Positions 1 through 6,306 of a stretch of DNA of 13,291 nt are shown here, one piece after another. A model generated the notes under the pieces. The model searched no databases and had not been told where the DNA came from. It saw nothing but the letters and a program-made list of their open reading frames with translations. This DNA is from an uncultured Rhodospirillales bacterium (lineage in GTDB: Bacteria; Pseudomonadota; Alphaproteobacteria; Acetobacterales; Acetobacteraceae), in contig CAIYPH010000730.1 of assembly GCA_903928045.1 (NCBI GenBank), forward strand, positions 1 through 13,291, written 5' to 3'. Position numbers and translations under genes: made by a program. Each line of letters opens with the position of its first letter. Within the stretch, counting starts at the first letter, position 1.

Positions 1-46
1 CATTGAAGCTGGCTTCCTGGCTCTTCTGGGTGCGGGTGCTGGCCAT
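1..46 (-). CDS. 5' end of an unknown gene, cut by the window edge
   Basis: Reading leftward, an ATG (complement of 44-46) is preceded by a good ribosome binding site (AGGAG, complement of 55-59) with an 8-base spacer. It opens a frame beginning MASTRTQKSQEASFN that runs off the window. Fifteen residues are too few to assign a family. The gene diverges from the terminase small subunit gene, so the 139 bases between them probably hold promoters for both. It could be a phage gene or a flanking host gene. The start is well supported; the function is unknown. Confidence 0.5.
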   Translation of the reverse strand, partial: MASTRTQKSQEASFN

Positions 47-185
47 CTCGTCTGCTCCTGCCTGGCGGGGCGTGGTGCCCTGCGCGTGATGGACACTTCG
101 CGCTGGGGCGGAACGGAGCCAAGCTCATAGTGCATTGGAATCGCATCATTTATGATGCGCGATCGCGCGGCGGGAGGGCGCCGCC
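47..185. promoter_or_regulatory. Divergent intergenic region upstream of the terminase genes
   Basis: This 139-base gap separates two divergently oriented starts. On the plus strand TATGAT at 151-156 is a 5/6 match to a -10 box, but no convincing -35 box stands 16-18 bases upstream. The -10-like element lies inside a palindrome, listed separately. GGGAGG at 172-177 is the ribosome binding site for the start at 186. Promoter assignment is inference. Confidence 0.35.
142..168. promoter_or_regulatory. Two adjoining palindromes, operator-like
   Basis: Bases 142-159 form an inverted repeat with 8-base arms (CGCATCAT and ATGATGCG) around a TT centre. Bases 157-168 (GCGCGATCGCGC) form a second perfect 12-base palindrome that shares three bases with the first. 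The first overlaps the TATGAT -10-like element, so a protein bound there could block transcription. The layout resembles a repressor site in front of phage genes, but no regulator gene is present in the window and the binding protein is unknown. Confidence 0.35.
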
Positions 186-725
186 ATGGCTGAGTTGACC
201 CCCTCCACCCGCGAGGTTGCGCGCCGCATCGGCGTCACCGAGACCGCGCTGCGTAAGGCCGCCGCCAAAGGCCGGATCGAGCGGGAAGCCGATGGACAAT
301 GGGATGTGGCGAAGACAAGGCGGCGGATGGTCGAGACCGCTGATCCTGTCCGGTCCCCCCTCGCCGGCGCGGTGAGTGCCGGCATGGCGCAGCCGAACAC
401 GTCGTCCGACGCCACACCCTATGCCCGGCTGCGGGTCGCCCAGCTCGCCCTGAAGGTCGAAGCGCAGCGCCTCGCGCTCGACGAGGAGAAGGGCCGACTG
501 CTCGATGCGGCCACCGCCAACGCGGCGATCGACGAGATCGCCGGCGCCATTCGCGACACGCTGCTGAACTGGCCCGCCCGGGTCTCCGGCCTGATTGCCG
601 CCGACCTCGGGGCCGACCCGCATCTCGTCCAGACCGTGCTGCAGCAGCACGTCACCGACCTGCTCACGGAGGTGGCCGATCGCTTCGACCCGCCCCGTAT
701 TGGAGATGGTGCCGCGGACCACTGA
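186..725 (+). CDS. Phage terminase small subunit, lambda Nu1-like
   Basis: The 179-residue product looks like the small subunit of a lambda-type DNA packaging terminase, which recognises phage DNA and brings it to the large subunit for cutting and packaging. Residues about 6-48 (from STREVARRIGVTETALRKAA to the following RRRM) form a MerR-like/winged helix-turn-helix as in Nu1. After a variable linker, residues about 80-165 are mostly helical, with GRLLDAATANAAIDEIAGAI, a segment typical of alphaproteobacterial prophage homologues. The ATG has GGGAGG 8 bases upstream. The frame is intact and its end overlaps the large-subunit start, as in active phages, but the partner gene is broken, so this one is probably orphaned. 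The family call is from recognition, not from a search. Confidence 0.75.
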   Translation: MAELTPSTREVARRIGVTETALRKAAAKGRIEREADGQWDVAKTRRRMVETADPVRSPLAGAVSAGMAQPNTSSDATPYARLRVAQLALKVEAQRLALDEEKGRLLDAATANAAIDEIAGAIRDTLLNWPARVSGLIAADLGADPHLVQTVLQQHVTDLLTEVADRFDPPRIGDGAADH

Positions 726-1293
726 CCATGTGCGGCGACGCGCGGCCGCGATGCTGCGTCCGCCACCGCAGCTCACCGTGAGCCAGTGGGCGGACCAGCA
801 CCGGGTGCTCAGCAGCCGCGCCTCGTCGGAACCGGGGCCGTGGCGGACGTCCCGCACCCCGTATCTGCGCGACATCATGGATGCGCTGTCGGCCGTGCAC
901 CCCGCTCGGCGCATCGTGTTCATGAAAGGCGCTCAGACGGGGGGGCTGAGGCAGGGAATAATTGGCTCGGTTACGTAATGCATCACGTGCCGGCGCCAAC
1001 CCTGGCGGTGCAGCCCACCGTCGAACTGGCGAAGCGCTTCAGCCGGCAGCGCATCGACCCGCTGCTGGAGGAGACGCCGGCCCTGCGCGAGCGCGTCGCC
1101 CCGGCGCGGGCGCGCGACAGCGGCAACACCATGCTGTCGAAGGAGTTCCCCGGCGGCATCCTGGTGCTGACCGGCGCCAACTCGGCGGTCGGGTTGCGCT
1201 CGATGACGGCGCGGTTCCTGTTCCTCGACGAGGTCGACGCCTATCCCGGTGACGTCGAGGGCGAAGGCGATCCGATCGCGCTGGCGGAGGCGC

Positions 1294-1404
1294 GGGATCC
1301 GGGTGCTCTGGAGCGGCGGTTGCTACGCAACCATAGTCCCGACTCAATCAGCCACCTTCCCAATATCTATGAATCAGCACCCCCAATCGAGGCGCCAAAA
1401 CACA
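1294..1404. other. Junction between the prophage remnant and the peptidase gene
   Basis: Terminase homology ends near 1294, and the base composition becomes visibly less GC-rich from about 1327 to 1412. At 1318-1332 there is a short perfect hairpin, GGTTGC-TAC-GCAACC. No gene, tRNA or insertion sequence is recognisable here. It is probably a deletion or recombination scar. Confidence 0.35.
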
Positions 1405-1426
1405 CCAAAGGCCTCCAGGCCTTTGG
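1405..1426 (-). terminator. Probable intrinsic terminator of the aminopeptidase gene
   Basis: CCAAAGGCC (1405-1413) and GGCCTTTGG (1418-1426) form a perfect 9-base stem around TCCA. Read on the minus strand, the hairpin is 42 bases past the stop codon of the Xaa-Pro aminopeptidase gene and is followed by TGTGTTTTGG, an imperfect T tract. The plus-strand side has no T tract, so the terminator most likely serves only the minus-strand gene. Confidence 0.6.
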
Positions 1427-1468
1427 CTGGTAGAGCCGCGCTTGCGTTCGTCCCTGCAGTCAGCGTGG

Positions 1469-3424
1469 CTAGTCGCTCTCCGCCGGCGCGGTTGCCCAAG
1501 CCAACCATGCGGCGGTTTCAGCGTCCAGGAACGGGCTTAGATCGTCCCGAACGCCCGCGTGGTACTGCGAGACCCAGGCGCGTTCGGCGCTGTTGAGCAG
1601 GCTCGTATCGATCAGCCGAGGCTCGTACGGCGCGCGCGTGAGAGTCTCGAAGCACAGGAACGGCGTGCCGTCCGCGCCCTCGCCATCCGGCACGACGAGC
1701 AGCAGGTTCTCGATGCGGATGCCCCATTTTCCCGGACGATAGAACCCCGGCTCAACCGACAGGATCATCCCAGGCGCCAAAGCGACTTGGCTTGCGATCT
1801 TGGACACGCGCGGCGGCATTTCATGGACCGAGAGGTAGCTGCCGACGCCGTGGCTGGTGCCGGTCCAGTAATCCATGCCCTCGGCCCAGAGCGGCTGGCG
1901 CGCGATCGTGTCGAGTTGCTGGCCCGTTGTCCCCGCGGGAAACCGGCAGGTGCTGAAGGCGATATGGCTGCGCAGCACGAGCGTGTAGTCGCGCATCGCC
2001 TCGCGCGGCGGATCGCCGATGGCGACGACCCGGGTGATGTCGGTGGTGCCGTCCAGGAACTGGCCGCCGGAATCGCAGAGAAACAGGTCGCCCGGCGCCA
2101 ACAGCCGTGCGTCGTCCCGGCGCGGCCGATAGTGCAACGCGGCACCATTCGCGCCGGCGGCGCCGATCGCTTCGAAGCTCGGGCCCTGGTGCAGCGGCAG
2201 CGCCCGGCGACAGGCGCGCAGTTTTTCCAGCACATCCCACTCGCTGATATTCCCCTCCGCGCCGGTCTCCGTCAGCCAGTGGAGCCAGCGCACCACGGCC
2301 AGGCCATCGCGGTGATGCGCCGCCCGCGATCCAGCGATTTCCACCGGATTCTTGCACGCCCGGGGAATCGCGCAGGGATCCGCGCGGCGCAGGATTGCCG
2401 CACCGCTTCCGGCCACAAGGTCGAAGATCCAGGCACTGGCCTGCGTCGGGTCCAGCAGAACACGCCGGCCGGACAGGTCAGTGAGCGCATCGGTAAATTC
2501 CGCTTCGTCGCGCAGCCGGACCGAGCTAGGAAGCGAGTCCGTCGCGGATGCGGTCATCTTACGCCGGTCGATAAACAGGTCGACCGATCCGCCGGCCCAG
2601 AGTAGCGACCGGCACAGCGCCATTGGCGTGCTGCCGACATCACCGCCACGCAGATTGAGCAGCCACATCGTCGAGGTCGGATCCGCCAGAACCGCAACAT
2701 CAACCTTCCCGCCCAGCAACTGCGCCGCAACCATCGCTATCTTTTCGCCAGCCAGTTGCCCGGCATAGGCGATCGGGTGCGGCGTCACCGGCCACATCGG
2801 CGCGGCCGGCTGCTCGGACCAGATCGCATCCACGGGATTGGCCGCGAGCGCCACCATGCCGGCCCCGGCCCGCGCACAGGTATCCGCCAGTGCCGAGCGA
2901 TCATCTGCCAGATGCAGCCGCGGATCGTAGCCGAGGGACTGCCCGGGGCGAAGATTCGCCGTGAGCCAGTCCTCCACGCTCTGATCCTGCACGATGCGCA
3001 GCCCGAACACGGACAGATCCAGCGTTCCCGGCTGGCGGATGCGATAGCGCGCATCGACGAACAGCAGCGCGGCCTCGCCGAGCAACACCAGCGTGGCCAC
3101 ATTGCCGGTAAAGCCAGTCAACCAGGCCATGCGCTGCTCCCGCAGCGGCCGGTTGCTGTAATCGGCCATGTAAGAGTCGGCGGTCGGCATCACGAAGCCG
3201 TCGACGCCGCGCCGTGCCAGTTCCTGGCGGAGCCGCGCCAGGCGTTCCGCCGCCGGCGGTGGCGGCGCGTCCAGTTCCAGCGCGTCGCGCCACGCGCGGG
3301 CCTTGGCGACCAGATCCGGCGCGGTGCGCGGTGGCAGGAGAACCAGCCAGGCGTCGCGGTCCTCCCTCTGAGGGCGGGCGCCCGCAGCGCCGGCCGCCAC
3401 TGCCAACACCTCAATCTCGCGCAT
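1469..3424 (-). CDS. Xaa-Pro aminopeptidase, M24B family
   Basis: The 651-residue product is a creatinase-fold metallopeptidase that removes an N-terminal residue preceding proline, normally in the cytoplasm. The C-terminal catalytic domain (from about residue 360) keeps all five expected dimetal ligands: Asp451 in LCDSGG, Asp462 in TTDITR, His525 in GTSHGVG, Glu558 in SVEPGFY and Glu572 in RIENL. His534 in SVHEMPP is also conserved. The N-terminal creatinase-like domains begin near residue 57 (AAERLARLRQELARRGVDGF, then MAWLTGFTG). The first ~55 residues (from MREIEVLAVAAG) precede the point where family members usually start. The start at 3424 is chosen because GGAGG (complement of 3432-3436) stands 7 bases upstream; a longer frame reaches 3463 without such a site. 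No signal peptide is seen. The gene diverges from a peptide-type binding protein, suggesting linked peptide use. Function is confident, natural substrate is not. Confidence 0.92.
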   Translation of the reverse strand: MREIEVLAVAAGAAGARPQREDRDAWLVLLPPRTAPDLVAKARAWRDALELDAPPPPAAERLARLRQELARRGVDGFVMPTADSYMADYSNRPLREQRMAWLTGFTGNVATLVLLGEAALLFVDARYRIRQPGTLDLSVFGLRIVQDQSVEDWLTANLRPGQSLGYDPRLHLADDRSALADTCARAGAGMVALAANPVDAIWSEQPAAPMWPVTPHPIAYAGQLAGEKIAMVAAQLLGGKVDVAVLADPTSTMWLLNLRGGDVGSTPMALCRSLLWAGGSVDLFIDRRKMTASATDSLPSSVRLRDEAEFTDALTDLSGRRVLLDPTQASAWIFDLVAGSGAAILRRADPCAIPRACKNPVEIAGSRAAHHRDGLAVVRWLHWLTETGAEGNISEWDVLEKLRACRRALPLHQGPSFEAIGAAGANGAALHYRPRRDDARLLAPGDLFLCDSGGQFLDGTTDITRVVAIGDPPREAMRDYTLVLRSHIAFSTCRFPAGTTGQQLDTIARQPLWAEGMDYWTGTSHGVGSYLSVHEMPPRVSKIASQVALAPGMILSVEPGFYRPGKWGIRIENLLLVVPDGEGADGTPFLCFETLTRAPYEPRLIDTSLLNSAERAWVSQYHAGVRDDLSPFLDAETAAWLAWATAPAESD

Positions 3425-3524
3425 GGGCTTTCCTCCCCGCGGCCGCATCCTGTTGACCGCCAAAGCGAATACGACAAAACTATGCTCCGGCTATGCGACG
3501 AGCAATGCAAAAGGACGAGGATCG
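3425..3524. promoter_or_regulatory. Divergent promoter region, aminopeptidase / binding protein
   Basis: This 100-base gap must carry control signals for both divergent genes. It contains the aminopeptidase ribosome binding site (complement of 3432-3436) and that of the binding protein (AAGGA at 3511-3515, 9 bases before ATG 3525). For the minus strand, TTGCTC (complement of 3500-3505) and TAGTTT (complement of 3477-3482) are 17 bases apart and make a weak sigma70-like promoter. On the plus strand TTGACC at 3453-3458 resembles a -35 box, but no good -10 box follows at the right distance. Confidence 0.3.
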
Positions 3525-5105
3525 ATGATCACCCGGCGCGCGCTGCTGAGTGTCACCACCCTTGCGGTCGCCCGCGCCGCCGCGGCGGCCACTCCCGCCG
3601 ATATTGCCGTGATGGGCAAGCATATCGGCAATATCGTCAGCTTCGACCCCGCCGAAGCCTATGAATTCTCCTCGACCGAGATCATTGCCAATTGCTACCG
3701 CCGTCTCGTCCTCGGCGATCCCACCGATCCCAACCGGCTGGTCGCCGATCTCGCCGAACGCTGGGAGGTCAGCCTCGACGGTTCGCGCATCACCTTCACG
3801 CTGCGCAGCGACGTGGTTTTCGAGACTGGCAACGCGGTCACCGCCGAGGATGCCGCGTTCTCGCTCCAACGGGTCGTGCGGCTCGCCAAATCCCCCTCCA
3901 TGCTGCTCACCCAGTTCGGCTTCACAGCCGAAAATGTCGCCCGGCTGATCCGCGCCGCCGGGCCTGGCACCCTGGTGATCGACCTGCCGGAACCTCGCGC
4001 GACCAGCTTTGTGCTGAACTGCCTTTCGGCCACCGTGGGCGGGATCGTCGAACGCGCGGCGGTGCTGGCACATGAGCAGGACGGCGACCTCGGCAATGCC
4101 TGGCTTAAACGCACGACCGCCGGCGCTGGGCCCTATCGGGTCAGCAACTGGGCGCCCTCGGAATTCGTGACGCTGATGGCCAACCCGCGCGCAGTGCCGC
4201 GCGCGCGCACCAGCCGCATCGCGATCCGCCACCTACCCGACCCGGCGGCGCAATACCTGCAACTCAGGCAGGGCGATATCGACATCGCGCGCGACCTCGG
4301 CGCGGACGAGCTCAAGAGCCTCGCTGGTGACGCCAACCTTCACACCGCTGCCGCGCGGCAGGGAACCTCGCTGTACATCGCCGCCAATCGTGCGATGCCG
4401 GAGCTCGCCAAACCGCAGGTCGTGCAGGCCCTGAAATGGGCAATTGACTACGAGGGCATCGCCCGGACCATCACGCCACAGACCTGGGTCGTTGAACAAA
4501 GCTTCCTGCCGCAGGGCCTGCCCGGGGCGTTGGGTGCTGCGCCCTACCGCAAGGACGTCGCGCGGGCCCGCGAACTGCTCGCCCAGGCCGGACTGGCCGA
4601 CGGATTCGCCGTGACCATGGACTATGTGACCGACTCGCCCCAAAACGACATCGCGCAGGTGATCCAGGCGAATCTGCGCGAGATCGGCGTCCGGGTGGAA
4701 CTGCTCGGCGGCAGCACCAATCAGGTGATCACCAAGACGCGATCGCGCAATTTTCAGCTCGCCTTGCAACGCTGGAGCACCGACTACCTCGATGCGAACT
4801 CGAACGCCCAATGGTTCAGCCAGAGTGTCGATGATTCAGACGCGGCGAAGCTAAAGAACATGGCGTGGCGCTGCCATTTCGCCGATGCCGAACTAACCGC
4901 CCAGTCCGTCGCGGCCGCTCGGGAAAACGATACTGCGCGCCGACTGGACATCTATCGGGACATGCAGCGCTCCGTGCTGGAGCGCGCGCCGCTGATCTTT
5001 CTGCTGCAACGCACCGAAATCGCCGGGCTGCGTCGGGCGGTTTCGGGCCTAAGCATCGGTGTCATCCCCGACTACACGCAGTATGCCGGCATCACCAAAA
5101 GCTGA
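3525..5105 (+). CDS. ABC transporter substrate-binding protein, family 5 (peptide/nickel type)
   Basis: The 526-residue product resembles the periplasmic binding proteins of dipeptide/oligopeptide ABC importers (DppA/OppA class) in both length and motifs. It begins MITRRALLSVTTLAVARAAA, a short export signal with twin arginines, cut probably near residue 22. The mature part shows the family pattern: FDPAEAYEFSSTEIIANCYR near the N terminus, then LVADLAERWEVSLDGSRITF, LRSDVVFETGNAVTAEDAAF, and RKDVARARELLAQAGLADGF in the second lobe. The start is set by AAGGA 9 bases upstream and by the signal peptide. No permease or ATPase gene follows, so it must work with subunits encoded elsewhere or be an orphan. 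Pairing with a divergent Xaa-Pro aminopeptidase fits a peptide substrate, but this family also binds nickel, opines and sugars. Confidence 0.88.
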   Translation: MITRRALLSVTTLAVARAAAAATPADIAVMGKHIGNIVSFDPAEAYEFSSTEIIANCYRRLVLGDPTDPNRLVADLAERWEVSLDGSRITFTLRSDVVFETGNAVTAEDAAFSLQRVVRLAKSPSMLLTQFGFTAENVARLIRAAGPGTLVIDLPEPRATSFVLNCLSATVGGIVERAAVLAHEQDGDLGNAWLKRTTAGAGPYRVSNWAPSEFVTLMANPRAVPRARTSRIAIRHLPDPAAQYLQLRQGDIDIARDLGADELKSLAGDANLHTAAARQGTSLYIAANRAMPELAKPQVVQALKWAIDYEGIARTITPQTWVVEQSFLPQGLPGALGAAPYRKDVARARELLAQAGLADGFAVTMDYVTDSPQNDIAQVIQANLREIGVRVELLGGSTNQVITKTRSRNFQLALQRWSTDYLDANSNAQWFSQSVDDSDAAKLKNMAWRCHFADAELTAQSVAAARENDTARRLDIYRDMQRSVLERAPLIFLLQRTEIAGLRRAVSGLSIGVIPDYTQYAGITKS

Positions 5106-5168
5106 ATGACTGAAGGCGTCTCATCGTGAACCGACGCCGCACTGTGACCTCTCCCAAGTCGATTTGAT

Positions 5169-5178
5169 CAAGCGCTTG
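5169..5178. promoter_or_regulatory. Perfect palindrome resembling a LacI-family operator core
   Basis: CAAGCGCTTG is a perfect 10-base palindrome whose AAGCGCTT core resembles operator half-sites used by many LacI/GalR-family repressors. No such regulator is encoded in the window, and no clear promoter overlaps the site. In GC-rich DNA it could occur by chance. Confidence 0.2.
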
Positions 5179-5236
5179 GCGTACCGGTCGGCGTCGAAAC
5201 CCAACGCCTATTCACAATCGCACCCGGGATCTGCCG

Positions 5237-5271
5237 AAACAGCCGGCGCGACGTCGCAATCTCGGCTGTTT
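5237..5271. repeat. Inverted repeat with 9-base arms and an inner palindrome
   Basis: AAACAGCCG (5237-5245) pairs perfectly with CGGCTGTTT (5263-5271). The 17-base loop contains the palindrome GCGACGTCGC (5248-5257), so a nested hairpin is possible. The right arm is followed by GAAAAAA rather than a T tract, which argues against a plus-strand terminator. It could be a regulatory RNA structure, a protein site or part of an old mobile-element end. Confidence 0.4.
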
Positions 5272-5366
5272 GAAAAAATGCCGGATTGACACCGTAATAG
5301 CCGTCGAAGTCACCAGGTTCCCACGGTCAGTGCTGATTATCTTATCCACTCGAAGGAGGCCGGTGC

Positions 5367-5511
5367 ATGACAGTCGTGCGCCGCTCCGTCGTGCTGAACG
5401 TCGACAAGCTCATCCCGCCAGCGGCGCTGTCGAAGCTGCTGGCGGACGGTGCGCGGCAGGCGCGGGATGCCGCAATCGCGTCCGGCGAGGCGCCGCCGTC
5501 GTTCAATACCG
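5367..5511 (+). pseudogene. 5' fragment of a phage-like structural gene
   Basis: ATG 5367 has an excellent ribosome binding site (AAGGAGG, 7-base spacer). About 48 codons read as a normal protein, beginning MTVVRRSVVLNVDKLIPPAA and continuing through LSKLLADGARQARDAAIASG to SFNT. From memory this resembles the start of a hypothetical protein found in the head/tail region of alphaproteobacterial prophages; I could not check this. After about 5508 the frame turns into arginine-rich nonsense and stops at 5780, while a different protein fragment appears in another frame. The gene was most likely cut by a deletion that joined it to the fragment that follows. Confidence 0.5.
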
Positions 5512-6054
5512 CCGGATGCCCGGCCGCCGGAGGAGGTCTCCAGCGAATACGCCGCCTGCGCCGCCAGTCTGTTCCGCCGCTATATCGACGACGCCCCTCC
5601 ACCCGGCGGCATCGCCCGGGCCGGCACATGCGTGCCGCAGGCCAGTCCCAGGGCCGCCGACGACCGTGCCGTGGAGGAGGCGCTCCGGATGGCGCCACCG
5701 CGTCAGCGTCGGCGCAGGCGCGGCGGCTGGCATGCCAGGCCCAGGCTCGACCTACCCCGTGTTTTGCGTGCCCAGGCTGAAGGGCACCCCAGCACGCAGG
5801 TCTGGCAGCGTCGCGAGGAAACCCGCCCAGGGCTTGCCGCGGTTCTCCTGGTCGACCTCTCCGGCAGTATGACTGGCGAGAAGATCGAAGCGGCTATCGC
5901 CGCGACCGCCGTCCTGTTGCTGGCACTGACCCGGATCCCCAGCATCGCCTGGAGCGTACTGGGGTTCCAGGACGTGCTGATCCCGGTTATACCGTTCGAC
6001 GATCCGACCGGTCCGCAAACCCAGGTCCGTATCGGCGCATGCGCGACGAGGTAG
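5512..6054 (+). pseudogene. von Willebrand factor A domain protein, internal fragment
   Basis: In the frame ending at stop TAG 6052-6054, coding-like sequence begins near 5512 (PPEEVSSEYAACAASLFRRY). It continues to a von Willebrand factor A domain: LAAVLLVDLSGSM, whose Asp-x-Ser-x-Ser metal-binding (MIDAS) motif starts at 5854, then GEKIEAAIAATAVLLLALT and WSVLGFQDVLIPVIPF. Such domains bind a metal and mediate protein contacts, often beside AAA+ ATPases or in cobalt-chelatase-type complexes. A full domain needs roughly 90-100 more residues with two further MIDAS loops, but the frame ends soon after PFDDPTGPQT. It also has no start codon with a ribosome binding site of its own. It is therefore a remnant lacking both ends. 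Domain identity is fairly sure; the parent protein is unknown. Confidence 0.6.
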
Positions 6055-6306
6055 CCGGGACTGCAAGCCGAGTCTGAGCAGGCTGGTATTGCCGACCGAC
6101 TTGATGCACCACGCAAAACCCTGCTGGCCTGGTTCGAAGTAGCGCCTCGGCGCTGCCTGCCGGTTACCACGTCGATGCGCCCGCTGCCGCGGCCCTGGCG
6201 GCAACCGGAGTCTTGGCCCGCGATCTCCGGCTCTGCACCGGCGGCAGCTGTGCCGTTGCCGACGATGGCGACAGAGGTGATGACGTTCATGGGGCGTCTC
6301 CGCGGA
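6055..6306. other. Gene-poor stretch between the remnant and the sugar operon
   Basis: No complete gene is supported here. On the minus strand an ATG (complement of 6288-6290), with GGAG about 8 bases upstream and 16 bases past the lactonase stop, opens MNVITSVAIVGNGTAAAG. That resembles the start of a nucleotide-binding protein, but the reading degenerates within about 30 residues and later runs antisense to the von Willebrand fragment. On the plus strand, a frame around 6153-6260 (LPAGYHVDAPAAAALAATGV) also looks protein-like but lacks a start. Both may be debris from the event that truncated the operon's downstream end. No terminator for the operon was found. Confidence 0.3.

Larger units (their letters stand above)
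706..1433 (+). pseudogene. Phage terminase large subunit (GpA type), frameshifted and truncated
   Basis: This is the N-terminal part of a lambda GpA-like terminase large subunit, the ATPase/nuclease that packages phage DNA. The first frame starts at ATG 706 (or GTG 730 or ATG 751) and carries LTVSQWADQHRVLS and FMKGAQTGG, the ATP-binding region. It shifts at the G run 939-945, after which LRQG replaces the expected AEAGNNWLG. Homology resumes one frame over with EAGNNWLGYV, QPTVELAKRFSRQRIDPLLE, SGNTMLSKEFPGGILVLTGA and the Walker B segment ARFLFLDEVDAYPGDVEG. Seven Gs are present where eight would keep the frame. Recognisable homology stops near 1294, after ALAEAR; the rest to the stop at 1431-1433 is unrelated. 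The family is normally 600 residues or more, so the nuclease half is gone. The frameshift could be a sequencing error; the truncation could not. Confidence 0.8.
5106..5366. other. Gene-free spacer with several inverted repeats
   Basis: No gene is supported in these 261 bases. GGCGTC (5115-5120) and GACGCC (5133-5138) could form a weak hairpin after the binding-protein gene, but no T tract follows, so it is a poor terminator. The perfect palindrome CAAGCGCTTG lies at 5169-5178. A larger inverted repeat at 5237-5271 is listed separately. The end of the stretch supplies a strong ribosome binding site (AAGGAGG, 5353-5359) for the next start. Confidence 0.4.

Noticed and set aside
939..945. Programmed ribosomal frameshift in the terminase gene
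   Set aside because: Terminase large subunits are not known to use one, and the gene is truncated downstream, so decay or a homopolymer error is simpler.
1559..2605. 348-codon open frame on the plus strand
   Set aside because: Antisense to the aminopeptidase catalytic domain; no family features.
6126..6150. GGTTCGAA as a tRNA T-loop
   Set aside because: The flanking bases do not form a T stem, and no anticodon or acceptor arm can be drawn around it.
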